Origin: an uncultured Campylobacter sp.
Lineage (GTDB): Bacteria; Campylobacterota; Campylobacteria; Campylobacterales; Campylobacteraceae
Assembly (NCBI RefSeq): GCF_938045345.1
Contig: NZ_CALIMS010000059.1
Coordinates: 1-62,306, forward strand
Length of the DNA stretch: 62,306 bases
Direction of reading: 5' to 3'
The notes beneath the pieces were generated by a model. It ran no database searches and was not told where the DNA came from. It saw only the letters and a list, made by a program, of their open reading frames with translations. Position numbers and translations under genes: made by a program. Positions 7,100 to 15,336 of this stretch are shown here, one piece after another (position 1 is the first letter of the stretch; each line of letters opens with the position of its first letter).

Positions 7100-9322
7100 T
7101 TACATCAAATAAATCACCGGCACTATGGTCGGATATTTTTTGATCTTTCTAAAGATGTGCTTTCGCACGGCCTGGCGGATCTTACCCTCCAGCGCCCAGT
7201 GATCGAGTAAAATTTCATCTTTTAAATTTGCTAAAAACTGCTCGATGATGCCCTGCATCTCCTTGGTAAAGTGCGCCGTTTGGTTATCGGCGACGAGCCC
7301 GTAGGTGATGACGCGCGTCTGAATGAGCCTCTTTTCATTTTTGTCGATCTGCGCAATGATGACCGCGACGCCCGCATCGGCTAAATTTTGACGGTGCTTG
7401 ACGATCTCGTCGGAGATCTGCTTGTTGATCTGATTATCAATAAAAACCTTACCCGTCTTGACGGTCTTGACGCGCTTTAGATATTTTTCGCAAACCTCCA
7501 TCTGATCACCGTCGTTCATTAGATAGATATTTTTCTCCTCGATGCCGCACTCCATCGCAGTCTCTTTGTGTTTTACGATATGATTATATTCGCCGTGCAC
7601 GGGTAGGAAAAATTTCGGCTTTATCAAGCGCAGCATGAGCTTTTGCTCTTCGATCGAAGCGTGCCCGCTTACGTGTATCTCGCTGAAGTCCTGATACGCG
7701 ACCTTTGCGCCGCTTTTTAGAAGGTAGTTAAGCACGGTCGATACGCTGCTTTCGTTGCCGGGGATCGCTTTGGCGCTGATAATTACCTGATCGGTGGATT
7801 TGATCTTAATGTATTTGTGCTCGTCCGTCGCCATGCGGTACAGCGCACTCATCGTCTCGCCCTGCGAGCCGGTAGTAACGATTAAAACCTCATTATCCGG
7901 GTATTTGGAGACCTGATCGGCATCGACGAAGATCTTTTTGTCTAAATTTACGTAGCCAAGCTCCATCGCGGTAAATAAATTTCGCTCCATACTTCGTCCG
8001 ATGACGCAAACCTTGCGGCCGTATTTTACGCCGCGCTCTATAGCCTGATATACGCGGTGGATGTTTGAGCTGAAGGTACTCATTATCACGCGCCCCTTAC
8101 AGCTCGAAAATATTGTATCAAAGGTCTTTCCTACCGAGCTTTCGGACTTTGTGATCCCCTCTTTGTGCGAATTTGTGCTATCGCTCATCAAAAGCATAAC
8201 TCCGCTATCGCCGTAATAAGCTAGCCGGTTCAGATCGGTCGGATAGCCGTCGATCGGCGTGTGGTCGATCTTAAAATCGCCCGTATGGATGATCGTGCCC
8301 GCCTTAGTCGTGATCGCAAGCGCGCTCGCATCGATAATCGAATGCGTTATGTGGATAAACTCGACCTCAAAATCACCGATCTGATAAAGCTGGCGCTTCT
8401 GCACGGGCCGGAAGTAGCTACGCTCGGCTTTAAGGCCGTGCTCTTCAAATTTATTGCTTATCATCCCCAGAGGAAGCGGCGTAGCGTAGATCGGGAATTG
8501 AAATTCTTTGAAAAAATATGGCATCGCGCCGATGTGATCCTCGTGCGCGTGGGTGATGAGAATGCCCTTGATCTTGTTTTTTATCTTGCGAACATAATCG
8601 AAGTCGGGGATTAAAATGTCCACGCCGAGCATGCTCTCCTCCGGAAAGCTCATGCCCACATCGACGATGATCGCACTCGTATTGGTCTCAAAAACGGTCA
8701 TATTCGCGCCGATCTCGCCCAGTCCGCCAAGCGGCGTGATACGCACCGTCTCATCGCTGCGATTAGCGTCTTTAAGCGGGTGCAGGCGCTCCTCGTGGAT
8801 CAGCTTGTTTTGCGCGATCGCATCGTCCATCGCCTTTTGCCACGGCTCGTTGCCAGTAAGACTTTTTGGCATATTTGAGCGTTTTTTGTGCTTTTTCTTT
8901 TTCTGCGAGTCCGAAGAGCTATCGTCCGCAGCGCTAGAATTTGCGCCTTTTGCGTTATTGCCGCTTGGCTTTGCACGGCCGTCGCGGTTTAAATTTGAAC
9001 CGCCCGCGCCGTTTTCGTTGTTTTTTGGGTATGCGCCTGCGAAATGCGCACCATTCGCGCCGTTTGAATTGCCGCTTGACGAACCGCCCGAAGAATTTGA
9101 TCCGTTGCGGGAGGCGTTTTTTGAACCCTTTGAACGAACGGAATTTTGCCCGTTTTTCGCGCCTTTATTTTTGCGAGAGCCGTTTTCGTGCTCGCCGCCG
9201 AATTCCACATCGCCCGCAGAGCTCTCGCTCGCGATAGATTTTTTTAGATTTTCCTTGCGTTTTTTGTAGCGATTGCTTTTTTTGAGTCGTTCGACGCCGT
9301 TTTCATTTCTGTTTTCTTCCAT
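7100..9322 (-). CDS. rnj: Ribonuclease J with long low-complexity N-terminus
   Basis: A 740-residue RNase J. The metallo-beta-lactamase/beta-CASP core starts near residue 192 (RITPLGGLGEIGANM) and has the metal-binding motif HAHEDH at 258-263, then GDFKIDHTP and the C-terminal HVSGHAS. RNase J is a 5'-3' exonuclease and endonuclease central to mRNA decay in bacteria without RNase E. The first ~190 residues are a Lys/Asn/Ser/Gly-rich, presumably disordered extension; Helicobacter RNase J has a shorter one of similar character. The ATG follows AAAGGTAAAAG and lies 20 bp inside the end of ksgA, so the two are co-transcribed. Confidence 0.96.
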   Translation of the reverse strand: MEENRNENGVERLKKSNRYKKRKENLKKSIASESSAGDVEFGGEHENGSRKNKGAKNGQNSVRSKGSKNASRNGSNSSGGSSSGNSNGANGAHFAGAYPKNNENGAGGSNLNRDGRAKPSGNNAKGANSSAADDSSSDSQKKKKHKKRSNMPKSLTGNEPWQKAMDDAIAQNKLIHEERLHPLKDANRSDETVRITPLGGLGEIGANMTVFETNTSAIIVDVGMSFPEESMLGVDILIPDFDYVRKIKNKIKGILITHAHEDHIGAMPYFFKEFQFPIYATPLPLGMISNKFEEHGLKAERSYFRPVQKRQLYQIGDFEVEFIHITHSIIDASALAITTKAGTIIHTGDFKIDHTPIDGYPTDLNRLAYYGDSGVMLLMSDSTNSHKEGITKSESSVGKTFDTIFSSCKGRVIMSTFSSNIHRVYQAIERGVKYGRKVCVIGRSMERNLFTAMELGYVNLDKKIFVDADQVSKYPDNEVLIVTTGSQGETMSALYRMATDEHKYIKIKSTDQVIISAKAIPGNESSVSTVLNYLLKSGAKVAYQDFSEIHVSGHASIEEQKLMLRLIKPKFFLPVHGEYNHIVKHKETAMECGIEEKNIYLMNDGDQMEVCEKYLKRVKTVKTGKVFIDNQINKQISDEIVKHRQNLADAGVAVIIAQIDKNEKRLIQTRVITYGLVADNQTAHFTKEMQGIIEQFLANLKDEILLDHWALEGKIRQAVRKHIFRKIKKYPTIVPVIYLM

Positions 9323-10163
9323 CTTTTACCTTTAAATTTTTAAAAATTTCTAAAAAAAGGGTGGAATTTAACTCGTGCGCCCGAACTGTAGGCGGAATTT
9401 TCAAATTTAAAAAGATCTCTTCGGCTAAGCCTCTATCAAATTTTGCACTTAAATTTTTAATAAGCGTCTTTCGCGGCGCGCTGAAAGATACGCGCAAAAA
9501 GCTTTTAAATTTCTCGTGTTCATCGAGATTTTGGAGCTGAGCGCAACTTTTTACGCCGAGGCTATCTGCGTTTATCTCGGCACCGGGCTTGAAATTTTTG
9601 CCCTTTACGAGCCTGATCACCGACGAAGTTACCTTCGGCGCAGGCTCGAAGCAGCCAGGCTCAACGTCGAATAGAAGCTCGCAACCGCCAGCGAGATCGG
9701 CTAGGATCGAAAGAGCGCTAAAATCGCTCTGCCCGGCTCTAGCGCAGAATTTTAAAGCGACCTCCTTTTGGATCATCACCAAAAATCCGCCGCATAGCTC
9801 ATCGTCGATCGCCTGCAAAATCATCTTTGTAGCGATGTAGTAGGGCAAATTTGCGACCAAAAAATATTCGCCGCAGCCAAGACCCCGCTGCTGCCAAATC
9901 CGCAAAGCATCGCCCAAAACGAGCTCAAGCTCGCCGCTAGCGATCTGCTGTGCAAATTTAGCGCTTAAAATTTGATATAAATCTTCATCTATCTCGAAAC
10001 TCTTTAATCTGTAAAATTCCAAAAGCTTGCGAGTCAAATCACCTAAGCCAGCCCCGATCTCAACGACATTCTGTACATTCTCGGGAATCGCTTGGATGAT
10101 CTTGCTTAAAACGGCTTCGTCTTTTAAAAAATTTTGCCCGAACTCTTTTTTCGCCCTAATCAT
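9303..10163 (-). CDS. rsmA: 16S rRNA dimethyladenosine transferase (KsgA/RsmA)
   Basis: A 286-residue class I methyltransferase that dimethylates two adjacent adenines near the 3' end of 16S rRNA. Visible motifs are the N-terminal KKEFGQNFLKD, the SAM-binding VEIGAGLGDLT (about 34-44) and the catalytic NLPYYI at 105-110. There is a somewhat long linker around residues 190-215 before the C-terminal domain. The ATG has no clear Shine-Dalgarno sequence, but no better start exists because the FGQNFL motif is only seven residues in. Its 3' end overlaps rnj by 20 bp. Confidence 0.95.
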   Translation of the reverse strand: MIRAKKEFGQNFLKDEAVLSKIIQAIPENVQNVVEIGAGLGDLTRKLLEFYRLKSFEIDEDLYQILSAKFAQQIASGELELVLGDALRIWQQRGLGCGEYFLVANLPYYIATKMILQAIDDELCGGFLVMIQKEVALKFCARAGQSDFSALSILADLAGGCELLFDVEPGCFEPAPKVTSSVIRLVKGKNFKPGAEINADSLGVKSCAQLQNLDEHEKFKSFLRVSFSAPRKTLIKNLSAKFDRGLAEEIFLNLKIPPTVRAHELNSTLFLEIFKNLKVKDGRKQK

Positions 10164-10254
10164 CGAGGAAGCTTAGCCAAATTTTACTTATAAAGTCATT
10201 ATATTAAGTAAAATTTGGCTAAAATCATAAAAAATTTTATTCCAAAGGGCCGCT

Positions 10255-11109
10255 TTGAATAGATTCGCAAAACGCATAATCCCATGCCTAGACGTCAAAG
10301 ACGGATGGGTGGTAAAGGGCGTAAATTTCGTAGGTCTCGTGGATGCGGGCGATCCGGTGCAGGTCGCCAGACGCTACAATGAAGAGGGTGCGGACGAGCT
10401 ATGCTTCCTCGACATCACGGCGTCGCATTTGGGGCGCGATACGATCGTGGACGTCGTGGAGCGGGTCGCTCGCGAGCTTTTTATCCCGCTGACCGTGGGC
10501 GGCGGCATCCGCACGATCGACGATATCTCGCGCCTGCTAAACGTCGGCTGCGATAAAATCAGCCTCAACTCTGCCGCGATAAAAAATCCTGATTTGATAG
10601 ACGAGGCGGCGAATAAATTCGGCTCGCAGTGCGTCGTAGTCGCGATCGACGCAAAACGAAATTCGAGTGAAATTTCGCGTGGCAATTTATGCGACGTGAC
10701 TCAGAATTTGAGCAGAATTTCAAGCGGTTCGCAGGATGAAATTTTGACTGGGAACGGCGAGCTTTGCGGCTATAGCGTTTTTATAAACGGCGGTAGGCTG
10801 GATACCGGCAGGGACGCGCTTACTTGGGCAAAAGAGGCGCAGGAGCGCGGTGCGGGCGAAATTTTGCTCACGTCGATGGACTGCGACGGCGTTAAAAACG
10901 GCTTTGAGCTAAATTTGACGCGGATTTTTAGCGCGCTTGATATCCCAGTGATCGCAAGCGGCGGTGCGGGCAAAATGGAGCACTTTAAAGATGCATTTTT
11001 AGCGGGCGCGGACGCATGCCTGGCGGCATCGATTTTTCACTTCAGAGAAATCGAAATCAAGGCACTAAAAGCGTATCTGCAGGAGCAAGGCATCGAAGTG
11101 AGACTGTAA
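10255..11109 (+). CDS. hisF: Imidazole glycerol phosphate synthase subunit HisF, with insertion
   Basis: HisF is the cyclase half of the HisFH enzyme that makes imidazole glycerol phosphate and AICAR in histidine synthesis. The (beta/alpha)8 barrel shows both catalytic aspartates, Asp13 (CLDVKDG) and Asp132 (AIDAKR), plus the phosphate sites VGGGIRT and ASGGAGK. At 284 residues it is about 30 longer than usual. The extra length is a hydrophilic insertion at about residues 136-171, right after AIDAKR, in the loop above the active site. The start is TTG (MNRFAKRIIPCLDV), preceded by a weak AAAGGG. It is alone here, away from other his genes. Confidence 0.94.
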   Translation: MNRFAKRIIPCLDVKDGWVVKGVNFVGLVDAGDPVQVARRYNEEGADELCFLDITASHLGRDTIVDVVERVARELFIPLTVGGGIRTIDDISRLLNVGCDKISLNSAAIKNPDLIDEAANKFGSQCVVVAIDAKRNSSEISRGNLCDVTQNLSRISSGSQDEILTGNGELCGYSVFINGGRLDTGRDALTWAKEAQERGAGEILLTSMDCDGVKNGFELNLTRIFSALDIPVIASGGAGKMEHFKDAFLAGADACLAASIFHFREIEIKALKAYLQEQGIEVRL

Positions 11110-11463
11110 ATTTAGTCAGATTTATACCGCAGGGTTGAAACTTAGCCGCCAAAGCGACCAAATAATTAATTTTATTTCAGCCTTTATTATCTTGCAAGTT
11201 TTTTGCAAGCATCGTTTTTGCTTAGATAAAATTTATTCGTTTTAGCTAAATCATAAGCTTTTTTTATGATACTTTTACATCTTCTACCCGCCACCTGCAC
11301 TGCTACCATTATGAAAGGTAAGAGTACAGCTCTCATAGATATTTGCTCAGATTGATTTTAATTTCATCCGATACTTTACGACGAAAAAATTTCAAAATTT
11401 AGCCTTAAATTTATCGTCATTTTGCTATGATTAGCGAAAAATAACGAAAGCGTAAATCCATAA
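11110..11463. other. Spacer with two small hairpins
   Basis: About 350 bp without a gene. A 7-bp hairpin (CTTGCAA/TTGCAAG, 5-base loop) sits at 11191-11209 and may end the hisF transcript. A second inverted repeat (ATCATAA/TTATGAT) lies near 11250-11270. Confidence 0.5.
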
Positions 11464-12009
11464 ATGATAATCTCTGCCGGACGAAATGAAATTTTTGATT
11501 TTGCCCTGCCTATGGGCGTAGGGCTAGTGGATATGAGTATAAATTTGACTAAATTTCTATGCGAAAATAGGCAAAGCTTGCCGAGTGAAATCATTTTCGT
11601 GGGTTCTGCAGGGCTATACAAAGAGGGTAAAATTCTAAAAATTTATGAAAGCAGATCGGCTGCAAACTGTGAGATATCGGCGCTTTATGAGCTTTCATAC
11701 TCTCCGATTAGCTATGAAATTGCAGCTAGGAATTCTACCAATGTTTCATATGAAACAATAACTAATAGCTCAAATTTTATCACGACCGATAAAAAATCTG
11801 CGCTAAAATTCTTTGAACGAGGTTATTTTTTAGAAAATATGGAATTTTTTGCGGTTCTTAAGGTAGCTCAAAAATTTCAAATTCCCGCTTACGGAATTTT
11901 TTGTGCGACAAATTTTTGCGATTCAAACGCTCACGCAGATTTTTTAAAAAATCACGCCGCTGCAAAAGAAAATTTAACTAAATATCTAAAAACTAAGGCA
12001 TTAATTTGA
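11464..12009 (+). CDS. Nucleoside phosphorylase-like protein
   Basis: A 181-residue protein resembling a shortened nucleoside phosphorylase-I/MTAN fold. The features seen are a glycine segment IIFVGSAGLY near residue 44, and a C-terminal segment FLENMEFFAVLKVAQKFQIP ending in CATNFCD, which matches the family pattern of a substrate-binding Met-Glu followed by a strand ending in an Asp. At this length it lacks parts of a typical 230-residue enzyme, so it may be a diverged or small member. It overlaps rlmN by 4 bp, which suggests an operon. No clear Shine-Dalgarno sequence precedes the ATG. Confidence 0.6.
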   Translation: MIISAGRNEIFDFALPMGVGLVDMSINLTKFLCENRQSLPSEIIFVGSAGLYKEGKILKIYESRSAANCEISALYELSYSPISYEIAARNSTNVSYETITNSSNFITTDKKSALKFFERGYFLENMEFFAVLKVAQKFQIPAYGIFCATNFCDSNAHADFLKNHAAAKENLTKYLKTKALI

Positions 12010-13115
12010 AAAATATCTTTGATTTTACGATGAAAGAGCTTGAAAATTTCGTCGAACCAAAATTTAGAGCCAAGCAAATTTACGAATGGATTTACAAAAA
12101 GAATGTGGATGACTTTGCACAAATGCCAAATCTACCAAAAGAGATCCGTCAAAGTTTAGCTCAAAATTTTTATTTAGACCCGCTTAAATGCATCAGATCC
12201 GAAACAAGTAGCGACGGCAGTATCAAATACCTTTTCGCTCTCAAAGACGGCAAGACGATAGAAAGTGTCTTATTGCCGATGAAGGATGAGCTGAGAGATG
12301 AAAACGAAAAAATCATAAGACACGCGCGCTATTCAATCTGCGTAAGTTCGCAAGTAGGCTGCAAAATTGGCTGCAGCTTCTGCTTGACAGCAAAAGGTGG
12401 CTTCGTACGGAATTTAACTCCAGGCGAGATCGTGGCTCAAATTTGGCTCATCAAGAAAATGAACGCGATCCCGTACGAGCGCCGCGTCAATGTCGTATAT
12501 ATGGGGATGGGCGAACCGCTTAATAACCTAGACAACGTTGCCAAAGCCGTGCAAATTTTAAAAGAAAACGACGGACTCGCAATAGCGCCGCGTCGCCAAA
12601 CGATAAGTACGAGCGGACTTTCTACGCAGATAAAAAAGCTTGGCAAAATGGATCTTGGCGTGCTGCTTGCAATCTCGCTGCATGCAGTGGATGACGAATT
12701 GCGTGAAAAACTAATGCCGATAAATCGCGCCTACAATATCGCATCGATTATGCAGGCGGTGCGCGAGTTCCCAATCGATCTGCGAAAACGCGTGATGTTT
12801 GAATATCTAATGATCGATGGGATAAATGACCGCTCAAGCGATGCCAAAACGCTAGTGAAGCTTCTGCACGGCATCCGTGCAAAAGTAAATCTGATCTATT
12901 TTAATCCGCACGAAGGCTCGAGCTTTGGCAGACCAAGCCCCGAAAATATGGTGAAATTTCAAGACTATCTCTGCGCGCACGGCATTACTTGCACGATCCG
13001 CCAGAGCAAGGGGCTAGATATCAGTGCGGCGTGCGGACAGCTCAAACAAAGAAACGAGCAGGGTAAAATTTTAGATCAAAATGGCGTCAATATGGATAAA
13101 ATTTTAAAAAAATAG
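12006..13115 (+). CDS. rlmN: Dual-specificity RNA methyltransferase RlmN
   Basis: A 369-residue radical SAM enzyme that makes 2-methyladenosine in 23S rRNA (A2503) and in certain tRNAs. The 4Fe-4S cluster cysteines are Cys119, Cys123 and Cys126 in CKIGCSFC. A glycine-rich SAM motif YMGMGEPLNN follows, and the C-terminal ACGQL holds the second catalytic cysteine; the first is in the internal VSSQVGC region of the fold. Length is normal. The start is TTG inside a TTGA overlap with the upstream gene. The stop codon is TAG, which shows that amber is a working stop in this genome. Confidence 0.96.
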   Translation: MKNIFDFTMKELENFVEPKFRAKQIYEWIYKKNVDDFAQMPNLPKEIRQSLAQNFYLDPLKCIRSETSSDGSIKYLFALKDGKTIESVLLPMKDELRDENEKIIRHARYSICVSSQVGCKIGCSFCLTAKGGFVRNLTPGEIVAQIWLIKKMNAIPYERRVNVVYMGMGEPLNNLDNVAKAVQILKENDGLAIAPRRQTISTSGLSTQIKKLGKMDLGVLLAISLHAVDDELREKLMPINRAYNIASIMQAVREFPIDLRKRVMFEYLMIDGINDRSSDAKTLVKLLHGIRAKVNLIYFNPHEGSSFGRPSPENMVKFQDYLCAHGITCTIRQSKGLDISAACGQLKQRNEQGKILDQNGVNMDKILKK

Positions 13116-13180
13116 AAAAAATTTGGCTAATATTTCCAGATCATAAGGCAAATCGGCAAAAAATTTATAAAGGAGTAGCA

Positions 13181-14080
13181 ATGAACACGCAAAAAATAGT
13201 GGATGAGATCGGCATCTTCTTAGACAGATCGCTGCTTAAAAAATCCTAGATTACAAAGGCGGAGATTATCCGCTTTATCGAGGCAAAATGGGTGGAGACG
13301 GACGATGAGAAAAACCGCGTCTATGCCTCATACATCTACGCGGCGCGCATGGTGAATGAGTACAAATGGGCGGGCGACGCCTCAAATATGCTGCGCTGGC
13401 TAAGCGAGATGGACAAGCATACCAGAAGTAATGAAAATCCGCCCTGTGTGAGCGATTATTATAAGGGCGAATGCTGCTTGGAGTGCGGAGCGGAGCAGGA
13501 GGCGCTTAAATTTTTGCGCAAAAGCTACGAAGCGAATGAGGAGCACCTTTTCACCCGTAGCCCAAAGGTCGCGGAGTTTTTTAATGCACATCTTGCGGAG
13601 CCTAAAATTTTTCCTAAATTTGAAGATGAAGAATACGAGGACTTTAGTTTCCCGCTGCGGCTGGAGTATTTCGGTAAAGCTTTAGAGCAAGAAGGCGAGT
13701 TTTGCTGCACCTTTTTAGATGAAGACAGCGAAGAGACGGACGAGTCAAGCCGTATGCGCTCAAACGCAATCGAGTTTTTAAAGCAAAATCAGGAAGAAAT
13801 TTTAACGGGCATCTTAGCTGAAATTCTAAAAAACTACCCAAAATGGCAGAAAATTTACGACTATCCGAGCGAGACGAAAAGCGATTTCATGCCAGGCATC
13901 AGCACGCCGCAGGAGCTTAGCGAACTATTGGAGCTACAAAATATCTATATCCTAGACGGCGCGAAAATCGGCTTTGAGTTTAGCTGCTCGCGGGATATGG
14001 GGCACGGCCTAGGCGTGATGACGCGCAAAGGCGAGGTCATTAATATCGGCGAAGCAGAAGTAGCGTTTATGGCTATTTGA
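13181..14080 (+). pseudogene. Hypothetical gene interrupted by in-frame amber codon
   Basis: A strong AAGGAGTAGCA ribosome binding site precedes ATG at 13181. The frame reads 22 codons (starting MNTQKIVDEIGIF) and then meets TAG at 13247-13249. The same frame continues without a break for another 276 codons to 14080. Sequence across the stop reads naturally (LKKS-stop-ITKAEIIRF), so this looks like one ~299-residue gene with a nonsense change, for instance CAG to TAG. A possible internal restart is GTG at 13292 (METDDEKN), with no good ribosome binding site. The protein has a helical, TPR-like middle and is otherwise unrecognised. It could also be a sequencing error. Confidence 0.75.
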
Positions 14081-14494
14081 ATAAAATAAACTAAATTTTA
14101 AAGCATAAAACAAATTTTTATAGTTACTTTTAGGCTAAATTTTACGCATTTTTTTATCACTTTTACCATATGCAAATACAAGAAGCCAAAATAATAAAAA
14201 TTAACTGCCGCGTCTTAATCTTACACACATCTTACCGATCAAATTTCGCACTAATTTGCAATTACGATTGTATAAATGAATGGGTGTAGAATTTTAGCGA
14301 TACAATGAGAAATATTGCATTTCCTCTCTCGCTTTAACATTTATAAAGTTTCTCTCATATTGGTTATACCGCTATTCCGAATTTTAAATTTACATACTAT
14401 TAAACTCGCGATTATGCTAAAACAAACTCTGAAATCATCCGCGAATTCCTTCTTATCTACCCTTAACATTTCGAATTTTCATAGAAATTAACAA
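14081..14494. other. AT-rich gene-free spacer
   Basis: About 410 bp, more AT-rich than the surroundings and with fewer GC islets than other spacers in the window. I see no gene or hairpin. Together with the AT-rich gene that follows, it may be a transferred segment. Confidence 0.5.
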
Positions 14495-15130
14495 TTACAA
14501 TCCAAGTCTCATGCCAATATCTTGCGATATTTCTATTGTTCGTTTTTGTTCTATGCTACGGTCTATGCCCAAACCAAGTACCCTCTTGCAATATTCCCCA
14601 AAAGAAGCAACTACCATTTTGCTCCCTATGCTTGCTATCAATGCCGAGCTTTCTAAATTAACAGAGCTTCCCACCCCACCCTTTTGCTTAAATAGAAAAT
14701 TAGCGTATTCGTCAAATTCTTTTTTAAATATTCCATGTTCTTGATTGTATTTTTTAAAAGAATCAACACCAGATTTAAAATCTTTTATACTGCCACCCAA
14801 CTTATCTTGAAGCATCCAATATTTATGCGCTCTGAGCTCAAATTTACCGTAATCTTCGCTACCGAAAATAAATATATGAAACCCGCTGTCTAGCCAAGTT
14901 GAATTATATGCTTTTATGGCCTTAGCGCTCTTTTCCCAATCTGCATATTTTCTCTTTTCTGAGGATAAATTCTCGAATGCCCTTTTAAACTCTATAAGTA
15001 AAAACTTCCCATTGTTATGAGTTAAAGCATCACCTATTTTTTCTATATCACCATCAAGTGGAGCTATATCGATATCCAACAAACACTGCCTTACAAAATA
15101 ATACTCCACTGTTTTTTCCCACCACAACAT
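14495..15130 (-). CDS. Orphan protein with possible PD-(D/E)XK nuclease motif
   Basis: A 211-residue protein I cannot assign to a named family. Start chosen at 15130 (MLWWEKTVEYYF) because AAAGG lies six bases before it; the ATG two codons upstream abuts the Shine-Dalgarno sequence. Near the N-terminus an acidic helix (WWEKTVEYYF) is followed by GDALTHNNGKFLLIEFKR. An Asp followed about ten residues later by hydrophobic-Glu-x-Lys is the core of PD-(D/E)XK nucleases, so a nuclease fold is possible. The C-terminal part is helical. Base composition is clearly more AT-rich than neighbours, suggesting acquisition by transfer. No partner gene is adjacent. Confidence 0.6.
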   Translation of the reverse strand: MLWWEKTVEYYFVRQCLLDIDIAPLDGDIEKIGDALTHNNGKFLLIEFKRAFENLSSEKRKYADWEKSAKAIKAYNSTWLDSGFHIFIFGSEDYGKFELRAHKYWMLQDKLGGSIKDFKSGVDSFKKYNQEHGIFKKEFDEYANFLFKQKGGVGSSVNLESSALIASIGSKMVVASFGEYCKRVLGLGIDRSIEQKRTIEISQDIGMRLGL

Positions 15131-15336
15131 TTTCATCCTTTATTCACAATTACTAATATTCTAATTATGAATTATAGCCATCGCAAAATAAAATCGTCTT
15201 AAAATTTTCAAATAACTATAGATGAGAAATTAATAAATTAAACACCGTTATAACCATAAAATTTTATAAAAACCGGCAAAAGCAAAATCCTGGTCATAAA
15301 AATAATCGTCGCCACTTCAAAATTTTATTGAGTTGC

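Noticed and set aside
8616..9269. 217-codon plus-strand frame antisense to rnj.
   Set aside because: It is a mirror of the GC-rich Ser/Gly/Asn extension of RNase J and has no independent support.
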